A stretch of 64,000 nucleotides of DNA from Pieris napi (GCF_905475465.1 NC_062249.1:9312501-9376500); one strand, 5' to 3'; counted from the stretch's first letter, positions 12,717-25,331 are shown. Numbers and translations are program-made. Notes: a model not told the origin generated them from the letters alone.

Positions 12717-12733
12717 GTAGCGCCACTGATTAT

Positions 12734-14730
12734 TATTATTATGTAAATATCAGTAGTTTATATAAGTAAGCGTTAACTAAAACAGACAACAGACAATTTT
12801 AAGTATCTCAATTTGGTTCGATATTACAAAACAAACCTGTCATTTATTATAATTTAGATTATGATATCCTAACGTAGGTTTCTGTATTTTAATCGCAAAA
12901 CGCACCTATATTGTTTCAAGCTCTGTGAACCTTTTTTGGTCAAAAATACAATTCTACCTAAATTTATGAACATTTTTACATATTTACATTTTTATAGACA
13001 GAATAATAATAAGAAAAAAGACTAAATAGGATAAGCGTAGGATGAAAAAAGTGATAGTATGTTAACTTCAAGGATTCGAGCCGTCATCGTGTCACGCAGT
13101 TGATTTTTTTATTTATATACATACTCCTAAGGATATATTTTCCTTATTTCCTATTTTTACAGCAACGTTATAGTAATATAATATAAAAGCAATAAACTAG
13201 ACATTATGAACAAGTGTGTATTTTACAATAAATAAATTTTGTAGTTTGAACGCACATATTGAAAAATTACAGGACAAAATAGACAGTTTTGTTTTTGGGT
13301 TAAAACGACTAAAGGAAACTGTTAACCATGCTATGGTATTAGCTGCTTATCATGCATATTATGCATGATAAGCAGCAAAAAAGTGGGAGTAAACCCTGAA
13401 CAAGACAGCTTATGTTTGCTCTGGAATCTTTACAAACAAAGGATTTTTTAAAAAGAAACAAATGAGGAGGGTTCATATCAACTTGTGGTCACATACTTCC
13501 ATTTTAGATAGATTTTGATGGTTGGACTTTCTATTGTTACTGATAAATTAATAAGTCTTCTATATACTCTGTTTAAAACAGATTCTAATACCATTCCATT
13601 ACAACCATAATTGTCCTGATTATATCACCTAAAGTTATTGTTGAATTTATAAACCATTATATATACCATTGAACTTTTGTGGGTCTAAAGGCGGAAAATA
13701 AAATTAAATGAAATACACGCATTGTTATTTGCGGAAATAACATTAGCTGTAAGTGCCGATTACAGTATAAAAGGGCAGCCAAAACATTTAATAATCATAT
13801 TTCATTACTATTTATACTATTATGCAATTATACACACTAATGAAGACATCCAGAGCTAACTACTGACGGCTACTTCGGGCATGCGTAATGCTACAAACGT
13901 TATTCTGAAGTGTTAGGGTGATATTTTATTAAGATTCCATGCATCCAATGCATCACTCGATTCGAGATACGGAGTCATACTCAGCGGTAACTCTCGACTC
14001 TACTAAATACTACCATAAGTATCTAACTCATTTATTCATATACATAATGTACACTTACCGTACCTACAATCTATGGTGATCTCGTAAATATATAGATGCG
14101 TAATATAAAAATATGTATAAAACTGAATACTGAGTTGTATAGAGCAGTCCTGTTAGTTTTTTTTTATATTTTCTCTAAGCTCTACTGACGGCTAACAACT
14201 CATATTGAATGTTTCACTATTTCATTTCATATAATGTCTCAACCATTTGAACAGAGAGCAGTTTGTAATATTATATGTATCGATAGGCCCTTTATGGCGT
14301 GTTGCGTGTATGAGTTAATTGTTTGATATTTGTAGATCGTTACAATGAAGGTGATGGACAACGTAACACAGTGAAGGTGAATTTTTACCTAAGTTGATTA
14401 AATATATTAACAGATATGGAATTTGGACTTCGGTCTTTGCAACATCATCTTATGTGCTTGCGTTGATGTTAAAAATGTATTATAATATTGTTAGAAGTAA
14501 ACTTCTTTTACGTTTTTATACATACTCGTTTAAGGTCTGTAATCTTCAGCGCAATCTATAGACCAATTAAATCTAGCACATCGATCTTTTACAATTTTGT
14601 AATATCTGTAGTACATTTTACGTAGTTAAGTAAACAATTTATATAGGTATTATTTCATTTTCATTTATCTATTTGAAAGTATTGATAGGCCCAAGAGCTG
14701 ATACAATCAATACATAATAAGAAGAGATAA
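12734..14730. other. Gene-free stretch with one perfect palindrome
   Basis: AT-rich. It contains the 35-bp palindrome at 13342-13376, and otherwise nothing I can identify. Confidence 0.4.
13342..13376. repeat. Perfect inverted repeat (17-bp arms)
   Basis: GCTGCTTATCATGCATA is followed by one T and then its exact complement. It can form a cruciform or hairpin. It may be a relic of a foldback transposon. Confidence 0.85.
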
Positions 14731-14731
14731 G

Positions 14732-14985
14732 GACGACTCATTGGTCTAGTGGTTAGTACCCCTGACTGCGAATCCATGGGTTCCGGATTCGATCCCCGGC
14801 TGAGACGAACATCGATGTGATGAGCATTTGGTGTTGTGCTTAGGTCTTGGGTGTTTTAATATGTATTTATATGTCTATCTATCTATAATATGTATGTATA
14901 TCCGTTGGCAGGACCCATAACACAAACTTCACCAGCTTAGCATGGGACTAGGTCAATTGGTGTGAATTGTCTTTAAAAAAAAAAT
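14732..14985 (+). mobile_element. tRNA-derived SINE, second family, full copy
   Basis: The tRNA-like head (TTGGTCTAGTGGTTAGTACC for the A box, GATTCGATCCCCGG for the B box) is followed by about 180 bp of family-specific sequence (GAACATCGATGTGATGAGCA, TTAGGTCTTGGGTGTTTTA, TATGTATGTATATCCGTTG) and an A run. The second copy at 29721 extends well past the tRNA-like part, so this is not a tRNA gene. Confidence 0.85.
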
Positions 14986-15066
14986 ACAAAATGTATTCAA
15001 AGTAAGTATTGTAACTTAAGACAGTAAGTAATGTAAGACAAAAAAAACAATTTTATAAAATAATAA

Positions 15067-15076
15067 TTTATTTATT
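15067..15076 (-). terminator. Overlapping polyadenylation signals of cuticular gene 2
   Basis: AATAAATAAA on the minus strand, about 55-65 bp after the TAA stop of gene 2, followed by AT-rich sequence. Confidence 0.65.
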
Positions 15077-15130
15077 GCTCCAAACATTAAGAATAATATC
15101 ACACTATAATTTGCTATGCGTTTCAGTTAA

Positions 15131-18100
15131 TTAATAATGATAGCCCGTTGAGTCGAAGGTTGATGGTATTCTATTAACATCAAATTGTTCCCCTTTGATT
15201 GTTGAACTTGCTTCTTGCAGCGTTAACGATTGTGCGTTTAATTCATTACGATTCGTTTCGGGCTTACCTAATTGTTTGTTCTGTTGCAAATGCCCACTAC
15301 AACATGCGCTACCAAGAATTGTTGAACCAATCGGACGAGAATCCGCTTCCTTTGACGCTTCAAGCTTACTTTGATCTGGTTTGAATTGATCAAATGTTGG
15401 TCCTTGTAGTGTGTTGGAAAGTGTAGGAATCACCTGGGGTGATGATACTGGCTTGAATTCAAACTTTTCAATAACAGAGCCTTTATTATCTAAACTAAAC
15501 ATAAATTGGGGATTGAGTTGACCATTTATTGGGGGTGTTTCTATTATTTTCTCTTCACTTTTTTCAGGCTTAGCAGGGAAGGATTCTTCGGGTTTATTGT
15601 ACTGATAGATTGCACCGTCATATGTATTAGAAGGTTGAAACTGTGAAATAGGCGTTGGCTCTTGAGGTTTCAAACTTGGCAATGTTGGAAATGGTCCCGT
15701 TGATGCAGCAGCTTGGGCAAATGTAGAACTTGGTCTAGAATTGAATGGCGAATTCGTTGGCTGGTTGAATAGTGAGGCAGTATTCGGGACAAATGAAGAA
15801 ATTGAAGCTTGAGTAATGCCATTGTTTTGGAATGAACTCAGAAATTTACCAGTAGTTGATGGTAGAATCGGCTGCGAGGTTGGTTTATTAATATTTCCAA
15901 AAGACTGAGGACTTTGAGTTATTCTACTTTGATCAGAGAATGAATTTGGTTGCTGGAAGGGCTTGGAAGGTATGTCGTAAGTAGCATCGGGCACTTGTGG
16001 CCTGAATTGATTAATTATTGTTTGACTGAACGAAGGTATAGTTGGTTGTGGTTGTACAAAAGTACTTTGTGGTGGCGTCCTGTTTAAATTCTCAGAGGTT
16101 GTCTGTTCTTTCAATGAATTGGGGGTTTGTATACTATAATTTAGCTGAAACATACTTGGAAAGCTACTTCCAAAGGAGGGTTTTGTTGATGTACTTGACT
16201 GTGAAGTTTGATGGTTTAACATGAATGGTTGCAGTGACGGCTTATTGTGTTGATCGAGTTTTTCAATATTATTTGTAGATTGACTCGGTGGTAATTGATT
16301 TTGTTTCTCAAAGTTCTGTTGCTGCTGATTAACGTTTATTATTGAAGATGTTGTCGACATTTCCTGCATTTGATTAGAATTTGAAGTTGGTCTATTATAT
16401 TCATAAATATTACTTTCGTATGTTGAGCCCGGTTGATTTGACGGAGTACTTTGAATTGCAGATATTTGTTGTTTAATGTTAGAATTCTGGCTAAAGCTCT
16501 CTATGGAAGGTGTTTGACCAAAGCCTTGAATATTTGAAGATCCCTGTGACAATATTGGCTTGTTGTACTGGTAAATTTCGCCATTAATTGGTTGCTGTGT
16601 TAAAGAGTTTTGCTGACTTACTGGTATTCTATTTACGTCTTGCTTATCGTCGGATCCTTGAAATGATGGCTTTTGGAATACTGTTTCTGGAGACAATGAT
16701 GGTTTATTGTAATTATAAATGTTATCTTCGAATTTATTTGTCAACTGACTCTGTTGTTCGTTATTCTGTGGCTTACCAGCATGAGGCGATGTAAAAAAGT
16801 TAACTGGTGCAAACACCTGAGAAGAAAAAGTGTTTACAGGCTTATGGTCTGTACCAACGTTTGACGTTACAGTTGTCTCAAAAGGAGTAGTAAGCTCCCT
16901 GGATGGTTGGTTGGTTGGTGAAATAGTTGCTTGTGAACTTAAAGCATCTGATGGCTTTGTCTCTGTGAATGGTTTGATTATGTTTCCATTGTTGTTTATG
17001 GTTGAAACTAAAGAGCTAGTTTGTGTTGGCAGAATACCCTGTATGGTATTCATTATTTTAAACGGCTTCCCCGATGGAAATGCGGCTTGTGTGTTATCCT
17101 CATTTTGCAAAGGTTGTTGGGAAAGGGGTATAACAATATCTTGCGATGACGCAGGTGTACCATCATTTACCGATGTATTTAATGTTCCTCCGAAAGTTTG
17201 TTGAGAAAACTGTTGACTTGTTGAGATTGTCTGCTGATTTAAATTTTGTGTGGGATTAGTTTCTCCAAACCTATTATTGGTAAGAAAACTTGCTTGGGTG
17301 ATATCTGGTTTGTTAATGAGCCCTGGAGTAGTGTCAGTTGCGAGATTAGATGTACCTTCTGAAGTTTGGAATTGAATCTGGTTAGCTTGTTCCTTATTAT
17401 TGAAGATGCCTGCCTGGTTACTAAAGTTAGGTTTAAACGCCTGATTGTTCTGAGTAATGAAAAAGCTTGAAGGGGAATTAGATCCAGGTCGATTGGCAAC
17501 TTTATTTGATTGTCTGTCGTTATATCTATCATTATCGCTGCTGTCTGAATAATCACCGGCGGTATTGTACTTCTGCGCGTCGTAGGAGCCTGTAAATAGA
17601 AAATGAAAGTTAGTTGATCATTTGTCAACGCCTCTGACTAGTATTTATGAGCCGCTTAAACATTCATCAAATAATACAATGGGATTACACTAATCGGTCT
17701 TGTCGCTGATTTTCTTGTGATTTAATAGTAATTATAATGAAAAGGATTTAGTAACGTATATCGGTAGGTCAGTTTTATAAAATTTAATACGTTAATATTT
17801 TCTTTAATGTTGGTCAGTGATTTTTGTTAATTTTTTTATCATTTAACGTTGAACTAATTTTTTTTAACCGTTCTTTTTTACAATTTTATTATTATTTCAT
17901 GTATTTTTGTTAATTTGAGAATTATGTACTGCACTTTCTTCAATTCAAATATGATCTATATATTACAATAAAACTAGAGAAAAATGGCAGCTAAATATCA
18001 ATTAAACATCTATTTTTAACTGTTTATGTGCTAGAATAATTGTTATGACATTTAAAAAATATACACAAAATGACAAGGTTAATGAAACCTTTCACTTAAT

Positions 18101-20679
18101 ACAACGGATTGTCAGATAAAAAACAATTTCAGTTTGGCGTCATTTCCGAAAACATTACGTCAAAAATTGTTGTTTTTGACAGTTACATTTTAAGAAAAAT
18201 GTATGTGAATTACATTTAATTATATTAATGGAATTACTAAAACAAAGAAATAATCTTTAAAACAAACTCTTGAAAGTTTCTTCCAGAAAAGATGGAGCAT
18301 GTTTTATGGTATTTGTTCGCGCAATAGCTTGTAATCAATTTACATTGGGTTACTACTAAAATTTGTCTTAATAATCTAATAATAATATCATTAATTAATG
18401 AGTACTGAAATCTTAAAACAGGTTGAATTAATCGTGGTTTTGTAGTCTGTAATTATGTTGCAATAATTGCTGTACTAAATTTAAAAAAAAAAAAAATTAT
18501 TATCCATTATCATAAAATACTTTACCTTCAAGTTCATGCGATTCTGACGCTTAATCAATCTAAGAAAATACCAACAACTTCAACTAAGGCGCTACAGCAA
18601 TTTGCTTGGCGCATTAAATTCGAAGAGTCGTAAAAGATTAATATTTAAATATTGTACGCTCTTAAAAAAAACATTGTTTACATTAAGTGACCATAATTAT
18701 TGTGGGCGAACTTGCTGGTGAACAGGTTTATAATATATAGATTTCATTACTTCCGTATAAAAATTGCTTTCACATAAACTTTTGTTTATCATAACAACAA
18801 TAAATTATCGTGTTATACGCGTGTTTTGTATATTATGACGTCCAATGAAACGGACAAATATTACAGTCCGGTACGGTTATATTTCTTTGCCAAAACAATT
18901 ACTGTTTCGCCGCGAATCAACAATAATTGATTAAACTAGCATTTGACTGAGGCTGTTATAACAGTGAATTAAAAAAGCTCTAAAGCTTCTATTTCGATTC
19001 CCATACATTTCTATAAACAACAATTAATCTAACTATTAAGATTTTTATCATCACGATAATGAAATCCGTCTCTCAATTACATATTCGGGAGCTATCAAGT
19101 CATTTATTTCACTTAATCGATCGTAGAATCGAGTTAAGATTCGGTCAACGACCTCGAACATTAATAAGATATTTATCAGATAAACAATAACATTTAAGTT
19201 TATCGCTTTTAACAGTTATTTTTAACTGTGAGATTTTATTTATGATAATACATAAATAATGAACAGTGACAATTTATAAAATTACATTATTATATTAATA
19301 GGCTCGCGTTACGTTAAATACCAAAGCTGATGTAGAGATACACGTAGAAGAAGAAAAGTAACTGTAAAGTAACCAAACCCTATTGGTATAATGGGTTAGT
19401 GCTCATGCGCATACTGTAGCGCAATATTTTGGCTGTTAAGTGCTCTAACTAGTTTTTTTTTTTTTTTAATTTGATCTCAATTTTTTAAAGTGACAAATAA
19501 AACTGGACAAAACCAGCCCAGCCAAAATGGCCAGTAGAAAATATTATAATACATAATTTGTCATGTCAAACATAAACTACATCATTTTAGATTATTTTTT
19601 TTTATTTTTTAGCTTAGGTATATAAAAATTATAGAAATTTTATATTCTATTTCTTTGCTGGATTGACCATTATTTAAGAACCTGATCAGGTATTGCCTAC
19701 CACCCTACGTCTACTTTGTTTCGGTAATTACGTTAATAAAAAAATTTAACATATATATACTAATATATAATAACGGCTAGATTTATGTCATTTTAAACAA
19801 AAAATATGTATATTTAAATACTCACCATCATCAAACAACCCCGCAGCTTCATCTTTTGCATTCTTTTCCAAAGACTTCATAATTTCTGGTGGAATTGGTG
19901 GAGGTGTTGGCAAATGAGCTCCTTTAGGCTGGAACCCATCCTCATCAGCCGTATACGTCACAGTGTACACTTGCCCATCATCACCAGTATAGGAATACCC
20001 TCCTTCCGCCCTTACTCCATCGACAACAACAGCCTTTTCAGCGGCGCTTATACCATTATCTGTTTGGTACAAATAGTTGTAGCTATCAGGGGTCAAGTTG
20101 TTCTCAAGCCTTACTATATTGGAGATACGATCGCGACTGGCCTGAATCCTCTCTGGCCTATTAAAGTCTACAAATCCTTGCGGGAGAAAAGAAATTCCAC
20201 CCTGAAGATGTTTGTCCCTGAATGCCGCTTCTCCAACTTTTGAGTTTGTGGACCCGTAGCTGATTCTTGAAGCTCCTAGACCTGACAGCCCAGACTGATC
20301 TGAGGCTCTTATTCCAACTGCGGCATCAACCACGACTCCTTGATGGTCGTTTTCATAACTTCCAATAGGAAGGTTCGGAGGTTGTAGGATATCTGATGAG
20401 CCCCCGGCCGCTTTAGCTGAAGATGGCGGAAGATAACTGCGATCTAGATTGGCAGAGCTGCAGACCGCTATTAAAGCGGTAAAGATAATCTGAAAAATTA
20501 TTATGTACTATTAAGTTTTATTTACAATTCAGAGTTTTAGCGATACATAAGCTATTAAAAAATTGGCGAAAATATTCAATAATCTTATTTTTTTTAGACT
20601 ACAGCCATTTCCAATTAACCAAGCTTTCCACTAAGCACTAATTCACAACACAATCACAAAAGCTCGTTACCGCTTTCAT
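15131..20679 (-). CDS. Giant RR-1 cuticular protein with Y-x-Y-N-K-P repeats (gene 2 of tandem pair)
   Basis: Three coding exons: 20679-20671 (MKA), 20489-19826 and 17589-15131; 1043 residues predicted. Exon phases (0, then 1) match gene 1. The signal peptide MKAIIFTALIAVCSSA is followed by NLDRSYLPP, then an RR-1 domain at about residues 128-205 (GGYSYTGDDG, YTADEDGF, LPTPPPIP); the usual G-Y of the consensus is G-F here. The third exon encodes about 818 residues rich in Q, N, S, P and T. It carries spaced motifs IYNYNKPSLS, IYQYNKPILS, IYEYNRPTS and IYQYNKPEE, the hexapeptide DVNRIP twice, and ends in TGYHY. It is a secreted chitin-binding cuticle protein by family. The second intron is long (17590-19825). 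Common architecture, neighbouring position and strand point to tandem duplication followed by strong divergence of the tails. Confidence 0.92.
17590..19825 (-). other. Intron 2 of cuticular gene 2, no element recognised
   Basis: The interval between the donor GTGAGT (19825) and the acceptor TTTACAG (17590) is AT-rich with homopolymer runs, such as the T run near 19453. I saw no ORF, repeat family or RNA gene in it. Confidence 0.6.
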
Positions 20680-20715
20680 CCTTAAGCACAGCTTCACACT
20701 GATGAGTAACCACAC

Positions 20716-20750
20716 ACTGATGCCCAGAAAAACCGACTTTATCTTTTATA
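20716..20750 (-). promoter_or_regulatory. TATA box and arthropod initiator of cuticular gene 2
   Basis: TATAAAAG at 20750-20743 and the arthropod initiator TCAGT at 20720-20716 are about 30 bp apart on the minus strand, the expected core-promoter spacing. The leader to the ATG at 20679 would be about 39 nt. A second TCAGTGTG lies about 17 bp further downstream. Confidence 0.7.
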
Positions 20751-22215
20751 TTGATACCAAACTCATCCAAAAAAACGAGCTTATAGCTTTCCACCAAGTT
20801 GTTAATGCATTCTCATACAGCACTATATTCCTTATTACGATAAACATAAGGTTTAAAGTATAATTGTTTCGCTGCATATTGTTGCTCCGATTCTGATGCA
20901 GGCATAGACTTCAAGTTCAAGTGCCTACAAGAGTGATTAACACACGATTTTAATTGGGAATGAATCGGTTTAATGATCTAAAATGCCTTTATGTTTGTCG
21001 TGAAATGTTATACTAATAGGACGTGATAAGGTCAAAATTGTGTCAAGGAATTTATTAAAATTATTTGGATATGATATTTGTTTATATTTTGTTAATTGAT
21101 TATTTATCTAGTAGTTTTATGTTTGTTCATTTTGTTCAAAAAGGGAAAATTGTAAGGAGCAGAATCATTGATATTAAGCGATACCACCACGCCCACGGAC
21201 ATCACCGTGCAAGCTTTTGACAAAAATTATGGCTTGAGCTTTACACTACGGCCGCTCACAGCTTGTTACGGTTTTTTTTTTAATTTTGGAAATTAATATA
21301 ACCTAACATAGCTTAACTCAGATATAATTAAACCCTCGAATGGTGAAAGAGTTTTTAAAATCCGTTCAGTTTTTTGAATTTTACATTACAAATATACAAA
21401 AATGCAAATCTTTACTCTTTATGATATTAAGTATAGGTAGATTATACAATAAAATCAGTCCTATTATAATTGGTCTTATTTATTATTTCATAGGCAAAAT
21501 GTTTACATTATTTCGAAACTTCCTTTAATATTAACTATAGTTGATAGATATACGATTTTATTAAGCGTGGTTACCCTGTGATGAAGAAAGAATGGTTTAG
21601 TTTAAATTGCGTGTTTAAGGTATAGTTAAATTTTTTATAAGGGTGTATGATTGTAGTGTAGTAATAATGATATATACATATTATGACCTATACCAGCTCG
21701 TGCCACACGATTGATACTTATTTTATAAAATGATCAATCATTGTCTAATTTTTAAATAGATATAAAAATAAGATTATTTATAAAAATAATAAGATTATTA
21801 ATAAATAGATAAGATTTTTAAATACATTCTGTGTATATAAAGTTAAGCTGTGTTATATTATCCGTGTCAGCATTTTAAATTTTCTGAATCCATCAGATTG
21901 AAAGTACATAGCATTAAAAACCACTCACACGCCTTGAAAATGTAAAAATAGTATATCGCGGATGTATTTTTTTTTAATTCGTTGATGGTTAAGTGATTAA
22001 TATGTCGTCCCATAGTACTGCAACGTGATAGCAATTCATTGACATTTTTACTCATGCGCATGGTATGTAGGACCCTAATTGGTTACGTACCGTATGCACT
22101 TGTATTTTGAATCAGTAATTTTTTTTACTCACAAGTGATGTGTGTTTGTGCCTACGAAAACATAATTTGATTCTTTTTAATACTTTTTTACTGTATTATA
22201 CAACTGCTAAAAGCT
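20751..22215. other. Gene-free upstream region of cuticular gene 2
   Basis: AT-rich sequence. Proximal regulatory sites are expected but not identifiable. Nothing else was recognised. Confidence 0.4.
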
Positions 22216-22218
22216 TTA

Positions 22219-22400
22219 AAAAGAATCAAAGTTTTTTTATGTAACAGGATGTGAACAGGCAGGAGGCTCACCTGAAGCTAAGTGACACCGCCGCCCATGG
22301 ACATTTATATTGGCAGAAAGCTCGCAAGTGCGTTGCCGGCCTTATAATAATTGGTACGCTCTTTTCTTGAAGGCCCCTAAGTCGGATTGGTTCGTCATCT
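22219..22400 (-). mobile_element. LINE-A 3'-end fragment
   Basis: The complement matches the element at 26141: GGCCGGCAACGCACTTGCGAG, GTCCATGGGCGGCGGTGTCA and TTCAGGTGAGCCTCCTGCC, ending in a run of A. Confidence 0.8.
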
Positions 22401-24005
22401 ATTTTAGCGACATCTAGAATATGCTACAATCAATACGTATTGGTACAATCACGTCATACCCTGAATAGCGCTATCCAAGTGATTCTCAGACTTCTCAGTC
22501 TGAATACATCTCGACTTCAACCACTGGGAATCCAGTGAGAGTTCCTTTCATTTGTATCGACACCGACAATTTGCGCTTACAAATCACTGCGATAACGTCA
22601 TACTCTGAAACGCGCTAATTAAGTTAATTCGACCCGTAAAAGTATATACAACCTCTCAATTTAAGACATTGGGGCCTTCTGGATGACCAGCCAGTGGTTA
22701 GACTGGTCGAGGATCCTCCCTTTACGTTGGAACCTTCCATTCTTCACACCATCTTTGTTTCTCGACAAGTGTCTAGACATAATGATTATATACCATAAAT
22801 ATGTCCATGAATACAATAAGACGAGTGTGTAATCAACTAAAGAGATAGCCAACAATACGAAAAACATAAGATTACACACTGAATACGATACAATAATGAT
22901 GGGAATCCCACATTATTAAACCCGATTCAGGGGATTTTTATGTATTTCCAACAGGATGGAGATATCCCATCAGCATACATAACATGTATGTTACTCTTGG
23001 TTTCATTAACATAACAAATTACGAGAGATATTTCTATGAAAACTTTGGACAATCCCTATTTAATAATTCCCTATTATGGAAATGGATAGAAAGACGACCC
23101 ACAACAATTATGACATATTTTGGTTTAAGAAACCTTAGTCTGCTATTTTAAAAAGATTAATTTAAGATTTTACCCCTATAATATGTCAAATCCAATACGC
23201 TTTAGACATATTCGAGTGAAACTTATAATATATATCCCACATTCTCTAGCAATCTTAAGCCAATCTCAGCCTGTCCTATCATGAAACGGTAAGTATTCTT
23301 CTAGTACAATAGTTAATTATACAATTTAGCGTTATATAGTATTTATTAAGTCAAATACCTAAAATTAATAGTCAAATGAAAGGGACGCACGACATAGGAA
23401 ATCCTAGTGTGGGGTCTAGAGCACATACTCTGTTAACTATACATCGTTTTTTACTATGCGTAATAAAGATTTTTTCTTTCTTTCTTTCTTTATGCCTATA
23501 CCTATATTGCGTGCTCATTTCCGCATCACTGGATTTTGATCGTCAACAGTCTCCTTAGGTTTCGAGGTTGTCATTGGTGACCAGGGGTGTTTATTACGTA
23601 CATACAGGTTTATTTAGTAAATATATCCATTAATCGACTGAGTAATTATCTGGAATTGGTACAAGTAACCACAAATCCTAACGTTGTAGAAGATTCAACA
23701 TCCGTAGCACGGATGTCATACGAAAACTTACTATTATTTATTAACAGGATATTTAAAAGCTCTAAAAAAATATGCATTGGTTAGTCTATTTGGAGATAAG
23801 GAAAAACGTGGGAAACATAAAAGTCCTCTTAGTGCATTTATAAAAAACACTCTTTCCGAAGACACTCTTCTCAAAGCCACAGCCAGCATCAATATTCTTG
23901 ACATATCGAACGACGTTCAGTTTCGCGGTCATTTGAAGGGAAAAGGTAAATTTGCCTCCAAAAAGTTTGTTGTGCTCAGCAAGGCACAACTGAGTGATTT
24001 TTAAG
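22401..24005. other. Gene-free stretch with a repeat and a microsatellite
   Basis: GATAACGTCATACTCTGAAA near 22591 echoes AATCACGTCATACCCTGAAT near 22450. A retroelement-like segment (GGAAATCCTAGTGTGGGGTC) lies at 23396, followed by a TTTC microsatellite at 23469-23491. Open frames on both strands at 23777-24004 resemble no known protein. Confidence 0.4.
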
Positions 24006-24110
24006 GCAGTTTTTGCCGCGCACCACCACTATGTGGACCAGCTGCCCACTGAAGTATTTCCGAACCAATTCGACTTCCTATCCCCATACACTCCCCAAAA
24101 AAAATCGCTC
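24006..24110 (+). mobile_element. LINE-A coding-end fragment
   Basis: TTTTTGCCGCGCACCACCAC and CCCACTGAAGTATTTCCGAA correspond to the reverse-transcriptase C-terminus at 26280-26345, with small deletions. Confidence 0.7.
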
Positions 24111-25014
24111 GCCGCCAAAGCATGAGACTATTAATCTGCAAGAGCAAGTGGGTAGTTTTTTAACAATGCAATGTAAAGTAGGGTATAGAGCGAGGTTACT
24201 GAAATAGGAATCGCTTTTGAATTTACAGGATCACCCAGCTGCTATCAACGCCTTTCAATTAAGTCCAGAACAGACTCAAAAACAGTTACATTACTAGAAA
24301 CCACAGTGATTTTTAAAAGTAATATTTTTTGTTTTTTTTGTATTAATCTGTATTAAATAGGATTGACGCTGATTTATCTACGATTTACCATACGTTAACG
24401 AACTCACTCATAGGCGGAAGTTTTAATCAAATAAACATTCCTCAAATGTTAAATTTCATACGAATTCGCTACACATTGGCCCTTGAGCACTGACAAGCGT
24501 TAAATTCACCAGAATATTGTTTTATTCCGGATTTATGAGGTGCTTAAATTAACTACATTGTATATTATATGTAGCTGTCAATCACAGATTATTTAAAGCA
24601 TACAGCTTAATGTTGATTACCTTTAATTTACATTCTTTCCTACTAGGGTTTTTCGCACAAGCTGCTAGATTTGACTTTAAATAATTGTCATGAAAAATAG
24701 TTTTTAGATGTGACAATAGATTAGACTAGATAAAAAAAAGGTTTTTGTAACAGTTATGCAGTAGTAAAAACATGTTGACCGATAGCGTATCGTATTTATT
24801 TTAAAATAATTGTCATTTGAAAGGCAAATACATGCGCATACAAACACGGGTGTGTTTAAACGCCAATCGTTTTCAAAGCAAATATTACCACCTTTCCTAT
24901 AAAAATCGTGATATAGTTAGTATAGCGGGAGTCAAAACTATGTTGTACTGCGCGCACACTCCAACTGCGCGCGAGCCGCCACTCACGGATCTACCTTGAT
25001 AGAAACCTTATTAA

Positions 25015-25105
25015 CTATACCACTGAAGTATTTCCGAACCAATTCGACTTCGTGTCCTTTAAGAAGAGAGCATACGCACTTGCGAGCCTTCTGGCAATGT
25101 GACTA
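25015..25105 (+). mobile_element. LINE-A fragment
   Basis: CCACTGAAGTATTTCCGAAC through CTTTAAGAAGAGAGCATACG to CTTGCGAGCCTTCTGGCAAT matches 26320-26420 with an internal deletion. Confidence 0.7.
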
Positions 25106-25331
25106 GATCTATTTGTTTGTGCTATGGCTCTAATCAGAAGATCAATTTACTGTATTTTTAATTGTAGAATTATCGGAATAGTTTGTAACGTGTAATCTAT
25201 CGTATTAGACAGTTCTATCGATATTATTCTATTTCCGAACCATTTCGTTCGAAAAAAAAACGTCAATTCCTAAAAAGCCGTGATAGTCAAAGTCAAGTCA
25301 AAAATTATTTATTCATATAAGTAACACAATT

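Larger units (their letters stand above)
12001..12733 (+). mobile_element. tRNA-derived SINE split by two later insertions
   Basis: The SINE starts at 12001 with A-box and B-box sequence (GTTAGCCTAGTGGCTTCAG, GTTCGATCCCCGG) and runs through AAAACATCGCGATGAAACCG and AGTCGACGGTGTGTGTCAGG to CATGAAACAGATTCAGAA. It is broken at about 12250 by a repeat, resumes at about 12531 (GAATCTGAGATCCAGACC), is broken again at 12554-12716 by a MITE and ends with GTAGCGCCACTG. Confidence 0.85.

Noticed and set aside
14732..14805. Possible tRNA genes at 14732 and 29721
   Set aside because: A and B boxes are present, but similarity between the copies continues for about 150-180 bp beyond the tRNA-like part and they end in A-rich sequence, so they are SINEs.
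16830..17204. 124-codon plus-strand frame over cuticular gene 2
   Set aside because: It is the antisense shadow of the large Q/N-rich exon; the same holds for the plus-strand frames at 15199, 16042, 16588, 19914 and 6019.
23777..24004. Frames on both strands of similar length
   Set aside because: Neither resembles a known protein, and the plus frame ends inside a LINE-A fragment.
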